Shown piece by piece: positions 1 to 8,185 of a stretch of DNA of 64,000 nucleotides. The notes under the pieces were generated by a model. That model saw only the letters and a list, made by a program, of their open reading frames with translations. It was not told the DNA's origin and did not search any database. The position numbers and the translations under genes were made by a program. Origin of the DNA: Clostridiales bacterium (GTDB lineage: Bacteria; Bacillota; Clostridia; Saccharofermentanales; Saccharofermentanaceae); the NCBI GenBank assembly GCA_017509245.1, contig JAFWQC010000035.1, forward strand, positions 1 to 64,000, in the 5' to 3' direction. Every line of letters starts with the position of its first letter. Position 1 is the stretch's first letter.

Positions 1-3
1 GGG

Positions 4-172
4 AAGTCGGTTTTCAGCCAAAAACGACTTTTTGCTCGACTTTTTCAACCCCAAAAGTCGGACAGGAAGTCGAGCATTGGTAGAGGCACGAGCCAACAAG
101 CAGACCCAACACAAAGTCGAGCATTGGTAGAGGCACGAGCCAGGAAGCAGACCCAACGCGAAGTCGAGCATT
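4..172. repeat. 47-bp tandem repeat, 2.3 copies, with AAGTCG boxes
   Basis: Two nearly identical 47-bp units (67-113 and 114-160) are followed by a 12-base start of a third (161-172). Each unit begins AAGTCGAGCATTGG. Just upstream the same AAGTCG hexamer recurs at 4-9 and 55-60 and as its complement CGACTT at 25-30 and 37-42. The block sits downstream of the trigger factor terminator. No coding sense is visible. It resembles an intergenic repeat element rather than a CRISPR, because units abut without spacers. Confidence 0.8.
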
Positions 173-174
173 AC

Positions 175-209
175 AAAAAAACACCCCGCAAGGAAAACTC
201 CTCACGGGG
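175..209 (-). terminator. Rho-independent terminator of tig
   Basis: On the minus strand a GC stem (CCCCG paired with CGGGG, extended by GAGGA/TCCT pairing) is followed by seven T. It lies 26 bases beyond the trigger factor stop codon, in the right orientation to end that transcript. Confidence 0.85.
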
Positions 210-234
210 CGAATTAAGCAATTTACAAATCAGA

Positions 235-1560
235 TTACTCTTCTGTCTTTGCTTCCTCAGCAGCCTCAGGCTCCTTGGGCTCAACCTTAACAGCCTTGGA
301 TGCGAGATATTCAACAGTCTTTCTTGCGCGGATGGAATCCTTGATGAATGCGGAATCCTCGCCGATGGACTTCTTTACTTCGTCAACCTCGATCTTATAT
401 GTGTTAGCGATAGATGTAAGCTCTTCGTTGTAATCTTCCTCAGTAACCTCAGGATCGAGCTTCTCTGTGATCTTCTCGATAACGAGTGAAGACTTAACTC
501 TTACTCGTGCCATGGGTTCAAGAGACTTCTTGAAGTCATCCATGCTCTGGCCAACATACTGGAGATACATATCAAGGCCGATGCCCTGGTTGGACATACG
601 AGCTGCCTGATCGTCAGCCATCTGCTCAACTTCGTTCTGAACCATCGGCTCAGGAATGTCGATCTCGCAGTTGTCGCATACGGCACGTACTGTCTCGTTC
701 TCGAAGCCAGCCTTGTTGTCCTTGTCAGCTCTCTCCTGCTGCTTAGCTCTGATGTCAGCCTTGAGCTCGTCAAGAGTATCGAACTCGGAAACGTCCTTTG
801 CGAACTCGTCGTCGAGCTCAGGAATGATCTCTGTCTTGATAGCGTGAATCTTTACGTTGAATGCTGCGTCAGCGCCCTTGAGATCTTCAGAGTGATAATC
901 TTCAGGGAACTTTACTTCGATAGTGAATTCCTCACCAACATTGTGACCTGCAACCTGCTCCTCGAAGCCCGGGATGAAAGAGTGTGAACCAAGCTTTAAG
1001 TTGTAGTTCTCGCCCTTGCCGCCTTCGAATGCAACGCCGTCCTTGAAGCCCTCGTAGTCGATAGTAACTGTGTCGCCTTCCTGTGCTGCACGGTCTTCAA
1101 CTTCCTCAAGGGAAGCATTTCTCTTTCTCATGCGCTCGATCTCAGCGTCAACGTCCTCGTCTGTAACTACCTGATCCTTGAAGGGAACTTCAACGCCCTC
1201 ATACTGGCCAAGCTCAAACTCAGGCTTAACATAAACAGAGATCGTGTACTTGATGCCGTTCTCGTTGATGTCTGTTACATCCATCTCAGGTCTGGAAACA
1301 ACCTTGAGGTCGTGCTCCTTGACTGCTTCAGGATACTGGGTATTAGCGATCTCGTTCATAGCGTCCTCATAAAGAACGCCCTCTCCGTAATACTGGCAGA
1401 CAAGCTGATAAGGAACCTTACCCTTACGGAATCCGGGAACCTGGAAACGGTTCTTGTTCTTGTTGTAAGAAGCCTTTAAGGCCTTGTCCCACTCTTCCTT
1501 GGTTGACTCAAGGCTGATGACTACCTGAGAGTGCTCTTTCTTCTCAATTGTGGATGCCAT
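235..1560 (-). CDS. tig: Trigger factor (ribosome-associated chaperone and prolyl isomerase)
   Basis: Trigger factor binds the ribosome exit tunnel and shields nascent chains, also catalysing prolyl cis-trans isomerisation in the cytoplasm. The 441 residues match the family length. The ribosome-binding signature VPGFRKGKVP is at residues 41-50. An FKBP-like segment follows at roughly 155-240, beginning GDTVTIDYEGF, and the C-terminal helical chaperone arms end in a Glu/Ala/Lys-rich tail. ATG at 1560 is preceded by GGAGGATATAAC, a good ribosome site. The gene appears monocistronic: a putative promoter lies at 1607-1636 and a terminator follows. In many Clostridia tig precedes clpP-clpX; whether it does here lies outside the window. 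Confidence 0.97.
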   Translation of the reverse strand: MASTIEKKEHSQVVISLESTKEEWDKALKASYNKNKNRFQVPGFRKGKVPYQLVCQYYGEGVLYEDAMNEIANTQYPEAVKEHDLKVVSRPEMDVTDINENGIKYTISVYVKPEFELGQYEGVEVPFKDQVVTDEDVDAEIERMRKRNASLEEVEDRAAQEGDTVTIDYEGFKDGVAFEGGKGENYNLKLGSHSFIPGFEEQVAGHNVGEEFTIEVKFPEDYHSEDLKGADAAFNVKIHAIKTEIIPELDDEFAKDVSEFDTLDELKADIRAKQQERADKDNKAGFENETVRAVCDNCEIDIPEPMVQNEVEQMADDQAARMSNQGIGLDMYLQYVGQSMDDFKKSLEPMARVRVKSSLVIEKITEKLDPEVTEEDYNEELTSIANTYKIEVDEVKKSIGEDSAFIKDSIRARKTVEYLASKAVKVEPKEPEAAEEAKTEE

Positions 1561-1606
1561 GTTATATCCTCCAAATTATTAATTATTTATATATAGCCGA
1601 GAATGA

Positions 1607-1636
1607 ATTGTATCACAGCACGGCGAAAAAATGCAA
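1607..1636 (-). promoter_or_regulatory. Putative sigma-A promoter of tig
   Basis: On the minus strand TTGCAT (1631-1636) and TACAAT (1607-1612) are separated by 18 bp. The -10 is one mismatch from consensus and the -35 is weak. It falls between the stop of the hydrolase gene and tig. Confidence 0.35.
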
Positions 1637-1638
1637 TA

Positions 1639-2163
1639 TTAAACTACGGTAACTTGTATGCCTTTGAGGACATCAAGCGTTGCCTGATGAAGCTTGGGGT
1701 CGAAGGAAGCCGTGAGGGCGGAATTCACGATGACCTCTGCCTCGGGTGCGGCTGCTTTTGCTATGACCGCATTAGAAAGCACGCAGATGTTGGATACGAG
1801 GCCGCAGAGTTCGATCGAGCTGATGTCTGAAGCGTTCTCTTTGATGTATTCTGCAAGTTCGATGCTTCCGAAGCAGGGCTTCTCGAAAACCTTTCTTCCG
1901 GAGAGCAGTGGCTTTAATTCCTCACAGAGGCCGTGGCCTTCAGAACCTTTGAGGCAGTGCGGAACGGGAAGGTTCTTTCCCTCCTGTGTCTCCATATAAT
2001 TTTCGAAATGGGTATCGAGCGTATAAACTATCTGACCGCCTTCTGCTTCGAACTCCTTGATCTTTTCGATGATTCCGGGAATGATCCTGTCTGCACCTTC
2101 AAAACCGAGGGCACCGTCAACGAAATCCTTCTGCATGTCGACAACAATGAGAAGCTTGTACAT
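1639..2163 (-). CDS. Nicotinamidase-like cysteine hydrolase (isochorismatase fold)
   Basis: This is a 174-residue isochorismatase-superfamily hydrolase. The catalytic triad is visible as D9 (VVDMQKDF), K95 (FEKPCFGS) and C127 (VSNICVLSNAV). Metal ligands typical of nicotinamidases are also in place: D50 and H52 (DTH) and H69 (PHCLKG). Together these favour nicotinamide to nicotinate deamidation for NAD salvage, though other small amides remain possible. The start is ATG 2163, preceded by GGAGGTGGAAC; a longer in-frame reading to 2202 would run into the tRNA terminator and adds an unconserved leader. It stands alone between a terminator and the tig promoter, with no terminator of its own visible. 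Confidence 0.82.
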   Translation of the reverse strand: MYKLLIVVDMQKDFVDGALGFEGADRIIPGIIEKIKEFEAEGGQIVYTLDTHFENYMETQEGKNLPVPHCLKGSEGHGLCEELKPLLSGRKVFEKPCFGSIELAEYIKENASDISSIELCGLVSNICVLSNAVIAKAAAPEAEVIVNSALTASFDPKLHQATLDVLKGIQVTVV

Positions 2164-2184
2164 GTTCCACCTCCAGAATGTAAT

Positions 2185-2214
2185 AAAAAAAGCTGCCCGC
2201 ATACGCTGACAGCT
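2185..2214 (-). terminator. Rho-independent terminator after tRNA-Arg
   Basis: Minus-strand stem AGCTGTC / GGCAGCT (one G-T pair) with a ten-base loop is followed by a run of six to seven T. It lies 8 bases beyond the tRNA CCA end and before the ribosome site of the hydrolase gene, so it ends the tRNA transcript. Confidence 0.8.
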
Positions 2215-2221
2215 TCTTGAC

Positions 2222-2298
<77 letters not shown>

Positions 2299-2331
2299 AT
2301 ATATCCATTGGGCTTTCCCAATAGCCTAATA

Positions 2332-2360
2332 ATGATATTACTTGACGGCTTGAATGTCAA
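2332..2360 (-). promoter_or_regulatory. Sigma-A promoter of tRNA-Arg
   Basis: Minus-strand TTGACA (2355-2360, perfect -35), 17-bp spacer and TATCAT (2332-2337, one mismatch). Predicted start near 2325. The 5-prime leader of the pre-tRNA holds a perfect ATTGGG/CCCAAT hairpin around 2306-2323. Its -35 abuts the -35 of the divergent phosphatase promoter. Confidence 0.65.
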
Positions 2361-2378
2361 TCTCGTTTTGGTTAGAAT
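2350..2378 (+). promoter_or_regulatory. Putative promoter of the tyrosine phosphatase gene
   Basis: TTGAAT (2350-2355), 17-bp spacer, TAGAAT (2373-2378) on the plus strand. The two -35 boxes of the divergent promoters share base 2355. A TTGAC/GTCAA inverted repeat (2342-2346 and 2356-2360) overlies both. Confidence 0.45.
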
Positions 2379-2399
2379 ACAGACGCTTTATAAAAGCAT

Positions 2400-3158
2400 A
2401 TGGGAGATAAGAATTTGAACACATACGATCCGGATACACAGTTAGTAAAAGAACTTGCACTTATAAACGTAAGAGAATTGGGCGGAATGCCTTTAGCAGG
2501 CGGCAAAACTTTCCGCAAAGGAATATTCTTGAGATCAGGCTCGCCTGAATGGCTCACAAAAGAACAGGTGAACGAAGTCAAAGATTACGGCGTTAAGACC
2601 GTTATCGACTTAAGGGGTGAAGCCGAGGTGGCCCAGTCCCCCAACCCGTTCGCAAAAGATCCTGATGTCACTTTTTATAACATCCCGCTCCTGAACGGCA
2701 ATCCGAACAACACCAGAGACGAGACCATGGAATACATAAGGACCCACACACTCGGCGATTACTATGTCATAATCGCTGAAGAGATGGGCGACAGACTCGT
2801 AAAGATCATGAGGATATTGCTTAACAGCGACGGTCTTCTTCTGTTCCACTGCCAGCACGGCAAGGACCGCACCGGCGTTGTCGCTGCCCTTCTTTACCTT
2901 ATCTGCGGTGCCTCGCGCGAAAATATCATCAGCAACTACAAAGTCTCATACGAGTACATCAAGGATTTCCTCGCGCCCCTTATCAGGAGAGTGCCGGAAG
3001 ATATCAGGCATGCATTCAGGTCTGATGCTTCTAACATGGAGAAGTTCTTAGGTTATCTCGACAGCAAATGGGACGGCAGTGCTGTGAATCTTCTTACGGC
3101 AAACGGCCTTACACATGATGAGATCAACGCACTTAAGGCTAAGTGCATCGAAGGGTAA
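2400..3158 (+). CDS. Tyrosine/serine protein phosphatase family protein
   Basis: The 252-residue product has the phosphatase signature HCQHGKDRTG at 150-159, giving nucleophile C151 and arginine R157; HCxxGKDRTG is typical of the bacterial tyrosine-phosphatase Y_phosphatase3 group that also includes phosphoinositide phosphatases. An aspartate-containing loop is likely upstream (VIDLRGEAEV, 68-77). No signal peptide is visible, so it is cytoplasmic. The annotated ATG at 2400 has no ribosome site. The in-frame TTG at 2415 is preceded by GGGAG eight bases away and may be the real start, removing five residues. It is divergent from tRNA-Arg and convergent with the lipoprotein gene. The substrate is unknown. 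Confidence 0.88.
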   Translation: MGDKNLNTYDPDTQLVKELALINVRELGGMPLAGGKTFRKGIFLRSGSPEWLTKEQVNEVKDYGVKTVIDLRGEAEVAQSPNPFAKDPDVTFYNIPLLNGNPNNTRDETMEYIRTHTLGDYYVIIAEEMGDRLVKIMRILLNSDGLLLFHCQHGKDRTGVVAALLYLICGASRENIISNYKVSYEYIKDFLAPLIRRVPEDIRHAFRSDASNMEKFLGYLDSKWDGSAVNLLTANGLTHDEINALKAKCIEG

Positions 3159-3199
3159 TTGAACCCGGAACCGGCGGAATAACAGAAAGGATCAGCCTC

Positions 3200-4519
3200 T
3201 TAATGCTTGATCGCTTCGCCTACACGGATCCTCGTAACGTTATCGTATTCGTCGAAGCGGAATGAGAGGATGAACTCACCGTCACCATTTTCGAACGAGC
3301 CGACAAAATCAGATTCGTCGATCATGGGATAGATCAGGAGAAGCTCTGAAAGGTTCATTCCGATAAACAGCTCATCGCCGAGATTGAACTTGTCGTCCTT
3401 GCGCAGGACAACGGACGAAAGGCGTCCGGAGCTCCACTGACCCGAAGATGTGTCACCCTCAAGCTTTAAGGTCATGCCGTCATAAGTAAGGACTATGACA
3501 CCGGGATCATAAGATACGACGATAGGATTGCCCAGGAGTTTATAGAGCTCGTTGGCAGTATATGTCGAACCCAGTCTGAGCCTTCCGCCGGCGGCTCTGG
3601 AAAGACGGATCTCATTGATGACGACGGGGATCTCATCTTCAAGGAAGAAATTACCGTCATTCTGGAGCCTCAGGTCAACAGTCTTCGAAATGATCTTCTC
3701 ACCATCTTCCGATAAGACTTCCGGAATGTAATACTGAACATGCGTCGGCGAGAAAAGCCTCAACTGATAATTGCTGAGGTTCGACTTGACCTTGAGTCTA
3801 TAGTAATCGGCAATATACTGCGCCTTCCCGTGGATTACGGAATTGAGGTAAATGTCGGAATCGTAGGACGACTTGATGATAGCTTCAAGGCCGTCGACAT
3901 TATCGTCATCGATCATCTCAAAATAGTGGTTGATGTATGAATATGCGATGATCGAATCGTAGATATACCTTCCCGAGATCGAGTAGGAATCGCCGCTCTT
4001 GGCGATCGTAAATCTTACGGGTGATGCATAAACATTCTTATCCTTCGAGTAGCAAAGCTCAATGACATCCATGTCACCGTATTTGCTGATCGTCTGGAAT
4101 GAATCACCTGATTCGGCATCGAAATCGATCATATTGAAATACCTGGTCTTATCTGTATCGTTCAGGATGATGAACGAATCAGCCGTGCCGTGCACCTGCG
4201 AACATTGGCGCAGGATCGAACAGTATTCATAAAAGATCGAATAGGACAGGCCGTCTAACTGGTTGGAAGGTATCTTGGCATAGCTGTCGGCAACGCTGCT
4301 CTCACTGTTGATAGCATTGGCAACGAGTCTTGCAAGCTCAGTCTCGCTCAGCGAATTGTTGGTGCCGTTAAGACCCCTGAGGTCGTCAATGAGCTGACAC
4401 CCCGCGATCGAAAATGTGATCCCGGCAAGAACGGACAGGCACAAGACAGCAGCAAGGACTCTGGCGAAAGCCCCTCTTAAAGCCGTCTTAAAGCCTCTTT
4501 CCTGCCCTGACATCCTCAT
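3200..4519 (-). CDS. Predicted lipoprotein of unknown function
   Basis: I do not recognise this 439-residue protein. It has a basic N-terminus, a hydrophobic stretch and a lipobox ending SIAGC near residue 41, so it should be lipidated and held on the outer face of the membrane. The mature part is polar with long beta-rich stretches. The last 130 residues, from about LRLGSTYTANELYKLLG, look like a separate domain. The start codon overlaps the rlmB stop as ATGA, so it is translationally coupled to the end of the cysE-cysS-mrnC-rlmB operon, where Bacillus has yacP. ATG 4513 is an alternative start. No terminator is visible in the 41 bp before the convergent phosphatase gene. Confidence 0.8.
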   Translation of the reverse strand: MRMSGQERGFKTALRGAFARVLAAVLCLSVLAGITFSIAGCQLIDDLRGLNGTNNSLSETELARLVANAINSESSVADSYAKIPSNQLDGLSYSIFYEYCSILRQCSQVHGTADSFIILNDTDKTRYFNMIDFDAESGDSFQTISKYGDMDVIELCYSKDKNVYASPVRFTIAKSGDSYSISGRYIYDSIIAYSYINHYFEMIDDDNVDGLEAIIKSSYDSDIYLNSVIHGKAQYIADYYRLKVKSNLSNYQLRLFSPTHVQYYIPEVLSEDGEKIISKTVDLRLQNDGNFFLEDEIPVVINEIRLSRAAGGRLRLGSTYTANELYKLLGNPIVVSYDPGVIVLTYDGMTLKLEGDTSSGQWSSGRLSSVVLRKDDKFNLGDELFIGMNLSELLLIYPMIDESDFVGSFENGDGEFILSFRFDEYDNVTRIRVGEAIKH

Positions 4520-5391
4520 TCCTCTCTATGTCTTTTTGCCTGTGCCTCGAAAAGCACCACGCCCGCTGCAACAGCAGCATTCAAACTGTTCACATGACCT
4601 GACATCGGGATGGATACCGTGAAATCACAGCACTTCCTGACGCCGTCTCTCATACCGTCACCTTCGCTGCCTATTACAACGACCAGATTGCCTGAATAAT
4701 CGGCATCATGGTATTCGTAATCGGCATTCATGTCCGTTCCGCAGACCCAGAAGTTCTCTTTCTCCTTGAGTCTTGTAAGTGTCTGGGCAAGGTTCGTGAC
4801 TCTTGCGACCGGCACGTATTCGATCGCGCCTGCCGAAGCCTTTGCAACCATTGAATCCAGAGCGACGGAACGTCTTTCGGGAATAATGACTCCGTCAACA
4901 CCGCAGCAATCGGATATCCTGAGGATCGAGCCAAGGTTATAGGCATCCTTTATCTCATCCAGTGCCACGAGAAGAGCAGGTCTTCCCTCATCTCTGCATT
5001 TAGATATTATCTCATCAAGATCAGCATAGCTATGAGGCGCAACTGAGGCAATAACACCCTGATGATTATGAGTCGAACTCATCTTGTCGAGAACCTGTCT
5101 TGTTGCTCTTGTGACAATGATCCCCTGCTTCTTTGCTTCATCAAGGATCCTGATAAGACCGTGATCCAAAGGCTTGTCGCCTTCGGGCTTCAATATCCAG
5201 ATCTTATTGAACTCTCTTCCTGCTGCAAGCGCCTCGGTTACTGCATTTCTGCCTTCGAGCTTATCTGTTGAGCCTTCGCCCGCAAATGCCGAATCCTCGC
5301 GCTCGCGCTTATATTCAGGCCTTCCGTTAGAAGGTCTCGGCTGGTTTCTTCCCTGGTTATTAAATCGTCTCTTGCCTTTGTCCAATGTCAT
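4516..5391 (-). CDS. rlmB: 23S rRNA 2-prime-O-methyltransferase, TrmH/RlmB family
   Basis: SPOUT-class methyltransferase expected to methylate the ribose of a guanosine in 23S rRNA (Gm2251 in E. coli numbering). The 291 residues start with a basic, disordered extension of about 40 residues. Then come a substrate-binding L30-like domain from LEGRNAVTEAL and the SPOUT knot with motifs VIGSEGDGMRDG and SIPMSGHVNSLNAAVA, the AdoMet-binding trefoil. The ATG overlaps the mrnC stop by four bases and is preceded by AAGGAAGA. The order cysS-mrnC-rlmB is conserved in Firmicutes and supports the call. The exact target base is inferred from the family. Confidence 0.92.
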   Translation of the reverse strand: MTLDKGKRRFNNQGRNQPRPSNGRPEYKREREDSAFAGEGSTDKLEGRNAVTEALAAGREFNKIWILKPEGDKPLDHGLIRILDEAKKQGIIVTRATRQVLDKMSSTHNHQGVIASVAPHSYADLDEIISKCRDEGRPALLVALDEIKDAYNLGSILRISDCCGVDGVIIPERRSVALDSMVAKASAGAIEYVPVARVTNLAQTLTRLKEKENFWVCGTDMNADYEYHDADYSGNLVVVIGSEGDGMRDGVRKCCDFTVSIPMSGHVNSLNAAVAAGVVLFEAQAKRHREE

Positions 5392-5825
5392 TCTTCCTTA
5401 TCTTCAGGTTCAATTTTCGAGCCCGCGATACCGTCACAGATATCAAAGCTCTTATAGATCAGATATTCCATCCTCGGTTCCTCATTATTCAGGAAAAGAT
5501 ACCCGAGGAGCGCCTCAAACCCTGTCGCATACATGTAATCGGCATGATTGGCATTCTTCGATACAGCATGCGGATTTGAATTCTTGCCGCGTCTGAAATA
5601 ATCAGACTCAATCTCGGTAAGCTCTCCGGCAAGTGCCCTTGCGCTCATTGCCTGCGCTTCAGCCGACACATAACGAACAGTGTTATTATGCATCTTGTTA
5701 TTGCTGCCGGCTCCTAAAGTCGCTGACTTGCAGCGCGCATAGACTTCATAGATCGAGTCGCCTATGTACGCCAGCACAAGCGGCGAGACTTCACGGAGAT
5801 CAGCTGCAATAAACGGTTTTATCAT
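5388..5825 (-). CDS. mrnC: Mini-ribonuclease 3
   Basis: Mini-III is an RNase III catalytic domain without the double-stranded RNA-binding domain; it matures the ends of 23S rRNA. The 145 residues are the usual length. The RNase III signature is present as LAYIGDSIYEVYAR near residues 18-31 and the second acidic patch as TGFEALLGYLFL near 100-112. It starts two bases after the cysS stop and overlaps rlmB by four bases. This is the same cysS-mrnC-rlmB order as in Bacillus, so co-translation is likely. Confidence 0.94.
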   Translation of the reverse strand: MIKPFIAADLREVSPLVLAYIGDSIYEVYARCKSATLGAGSNNKMHNNTVRYVSAEAQAMSARALAGELTEIESDYFRRGKNSNPHAVSKNANHADYMYATGFEALLGYLFLNNEEPRMEYLIYKSFDICDGIAGSKIEPEDKEE

Positions 5826-5827
5826 AC

Positions 5828-7234
5828 TTATGCCTTCTCGATCTTAAATCCGCCGGGTACGTCTTTTACGGTATAACCCTTTGCCTGGATCTCATCTCTG
5901 ATCCTGTCAGCTTCAGCATAGTTCTTAGCCTTCTTGGCTTCTGCTCTAAGGTTTGCAAGGTCAGTGATCTCCTGGGGGATCTCATCTTCAAGATCGAGAA
6001 CGATTCCGAGAACACCCGTAAGTTCCATGATCTTGTCTCTTGCAGCCTTGAGCTGTTCAGCAGAGACTTTGCCCTCCTGAGCTCCGGTGTTGGTCTGACG
6101 GACAAGGTTAAAGATATCCGTGATCGCATCAGCACTGTTAAGGTCGTCGTCCATATGAGAGATAAAGCTCTCTGATGCAGCAGTTATGGCATCTGCAAGC
6201 ACTTTATCTGCTTCGGCATCACCTGCAAAGCTGCCGTTTGCGAGAACGAAATCAGCATTTCTTACGCAGTTGGAGATCCTTCCGAGACTCGTCTGTGCTG
6301 CAGCGAGAAGCTCATCAGAGAAATTGATGGGGCTCCTGTAGTGGCCGAGCAAAATGAAGAATCTGATTACGTTATAAGGATACTTCTGAGCGATATCCCT
6401 GATCGTGAAGAAGTTGCCCAATGACTTGCTCATCTTCTCGCCGTCGATGTTAACGAAAGCATTATGTACCCAGTAGTTGCAGAAAGTGCAGCCGTTGGCA
6501 GCCTCTGACTGGGCGATCTCATTTTCGTGGTGCGGGAAAATAAGATCCTGTCCGCCGCCGTGGATATCGATCGTATCACCAAGGTACTGCTTGATCATGG
6601 CAGAGCACTCGATGTGCCAGCCGGGTCTTCCTTCGCCCCAAGGTGAACCCCAGAAAGGCTCGCCTTCCTTCTTGAACTTCCAGAGAGCGAAATCGCCCGG
6701 ATTCTTCTTGCCTTCGTAAGAAGCCTTGCGCTCACCGCCGCCTGCCTCAAGCTCATCGAGCTTATAGTGTGAGAGCTTACCGTAGTCAGCCTTCTTGGAA
6801 ACATCGTAATAAACGCCGTCTCCCTCAATGATGTATGTAAAGCCCTTCTCTTCCATGGATTTGATGAGTCCGATGATCGCCTTCATGGAATGTGTTGCTC
6901 TCGGCTGAACGCTCTGTCTCTTGATGTTAAGGCCGTCAGCATCAACGTAGTATTCCTTGATGAACCTGTCAGCAAGCTGCTCTACGGTGATACCTTCCTC
7001 ATTTGCGCGCTTGATCATCTTATCGTCGATATCGGTGAAGTTCTGGACGAAAGTAACGTCATACCCTCTGTATTCCAGATATCTTGCAAGCGTGTCAAAA
7101 GTAACGAACGGTCTTGCGTTGCCTAAGTGGAAATAGTTATAGACCGTAGGGCCGCATGCATACATCTTTACCTTGCCGGGCTCTATGGTCTTGAATTCAT
7201 CTTTGGTTCTTGTCAGTGTGTTATAAAGCTTCAT
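5828..7234 (-). CDS. cysS: Cysteinyl-tRNA synthetase
   Basis: Class I synthetase charging tRNA-Cys. The 468 residues match the family. The ATP-binding HIGH variant is HLGN ([11 protein letters not shown], near 35), the KMSKS loop is [10 protein letters not shown] near 268, and zinc ligands include C27 (MYACGP) and the WHIECS and [14 protein letters not shown] segments. The C-terminal anticodon-binding bundle ends [16 protein letters not shown]. It lies directly downstream of cysE with a three-base gap, so cysteine synthesis and cysteine charging are transcribed together. No T-box was found in front of the operon. Confidence 0.98.
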   Translation of the reverse strand: MKLYNTLTRTKDEFKTIEPGKVKMYACGPTVYNYFHLGNARPFVTFDTLARYLEYRGYDVTFVQNFTDIDDKMIKRANEEGITVEQLADRFIKEYYVDADGLNIKRQSVQPRATHSMKAIIGLIKSMEEKGFTYIIEGDGVYYDVSKKADYGKLSHYKLDELEAGGGERKASYEGKKNPGDFALWKFKKEGEPFWGSPWGEGRPGWHIECSAMIKQYLGDTIDIHGGGQDLIFPHHENEIAQSEAANGCTFCNYWVHNAFVNIDGEKMSKSLGNFFTIRDIAQKYPYNVIRFFILLGHYRSPINFSDELLAAAQTSLGRISNCVRNADFVLANGSFAGDAEADKVLADAITAASESFISHMDDDLNSADAITDIFNLVRQTNTGAQEGKVSAEQLKAARDKIMELTGVLGIVLDLEDEIPQEITDLANLRAEAKKAKNYAEADRIRDEIQAKGYTVKDVPGGFKIEKA

Positions 7235-7237
7235 TTA

Positions 7238-7903
7238 TCAGCTCTCCTTCTTATCTATTTGTTTCTTAAGGCCTTCGATCTCGTCCTTAAGGGATTTTAT
7301 TGTTTGACGCATTTCGCGGATCTCAACTTCAAGAGGGTCTTCAACGTCAGAATGGTCAAGCTCAACAGCATGTGACTTTGAGGTCTTTACGCCGTCTATC
7401 TTAACGACCTTGCCCGGAACGCCTACGATCGTGGCTCCGGCGGGAACGTCATGAAGGATTACGGCATTTGCGCCTATACTGGCATTGTCCCCTATTGTTA
7501 TATCTCCAAGAAGTTTGGCACCTGCTCCGATCAGGACATTATCACCTAACGTGGGATGTCTCTTATGACCTTTTGCATGACCTCTACCGCCTAAAGTAAC
7601 AGCCTGATAAATGGTACAGTTATCCCCGATCACGGTCGTCTCGCCGATTACAACGCCTGCGCCGTGGTCAATAAATAACCCCCTTCCGATCCGGGCACCG
7701 GGATGGATCTCAACACCGGTGTGGAACTTGCCGCGCTCTGATATCCAGCGGGCAAAACCTCTCCACTTGATCTTGAAAAAGAAATGACTGATCTTGTGAT
7801 ATATCAATGCGTGAAAACCCGGATACAAAAAAATAACGCCTGCCACAGAACGGGCAGCCGGGTCTCGTGCCGCTATTTGCTTCGCATCATATAGAAGTCC
7901 CAT
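7238..7903 (-). CDS. cysE: Serine O-acetyltransferase
   Basis: Transfers acetyl from acetyl-CoA to serine, the committed step of cysteine synthesis. At 221 residues it is the short EpsC-type enzyme. It shows RDPAARS near the N-terminus and a left-handed hexapeptide beta-helix with IHPGARIG, FIDHGAGVVIGET (catalytic His) and HPTLGDNVLIGAG, then a charged C-terminal coiled coil (about the last 30 residues). I chose ATG 7903: a GTG at 7936 also opens the frame but has no ribosome site, whereas AAGGAG precedes 7903 by 12 bases. It is the first gene of the cysS-mrnC-rlmB operon; the 178-base leader upstream may be structured. Confidence 0.95.
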   Translation of the reverse strand: MGLLYDAKQIAARDPAARSVAGVIFLYPGFHALIYHKISHFFFKIKWRGFARWISERGKFHTGVEIHPGARIGRGLFIDHGAGVVIGETTVIGDNCTIYQAVTLGGRGHAKGHKRHPTLGDNVLIGAGAKLLGDITIGDNASIGANAVILHDVPAGATIVGVPGKVVKIDGVKTSKSHAVELDHSDVEDPLEVEIREMRQTIKSLKDEIEGLKKQIDKKES

Positions 7904-8093
7904 TACTTCTGTTTTCTCCTTAAACCCCCGAAACACAGCGGACTCTGATTGACACCCGGAAATCCAGGGCGGTGCTCAGGTATCTGATCTCAATAGTCCA
8001 ACTTACAAGGCTTTACATCAAAAAGACAGGCCCAAGCTCCTTATTATGTCATGTAGGTCCAATTTAGAGGCCACCATGTTCGAGTTGATTATA
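7904..8093 (-). promoter_or_regulatory. cysE upstream region: promoter and possibly structured leader
   Basis: A perfect TATAAT on the minus strand (8088-8093) has no good -35. Transcription would begin near 8081. Around 145 nt of the predicted RNA can be drawn as one irregular hairpin: CTC and ACA near the 5-prime end pair with GAG and TGT near 7940-7955, GGTGG pairs with CCGCC near 7970, and a small CCCTGGA/TCCGGG hairpin lies on the 3-prime side. No T-box, SAM-box or other riboswitch core was recognised. Whether this is a leader, a separate small RNA or chance pairing is open. Confidence 0.3.
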
Positions 8094-8101
8094 TTTTAAT
8101 A

Positions 8102-8153
8102 TAAAAAGCGGGATATGCCAAACTTGCTTTACGCCAGTAGGAATATCCCGCTT
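8102..8153 (-). terminator. Rho-independent terminator of purB
   Basis: An 11-bp perfect stem, AAGCGGGATAT with ATATCCCGCTT, is followed on the minus strand by a T run. It lies 33 bases beyond the purB stop. The stem encloses a longer, partly self-pairing loop than usual. Confidence 0.85.
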
Positions 8154-8185
8154 AAGTTGCTTTTATGCTTTGCTTACTTGTTTTC

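Noticed and set aside
67..172. CRISPR-like array of 47-bp repeats
   Set aside because: Units abut without unique spacers, only 2.3 copies, no cas genes.
7904..8100. T-box in front of cysE-cysS
   Set aside because: No GGGTGG-ACCGCG core and no antiterminator/terminator pair in this leader.
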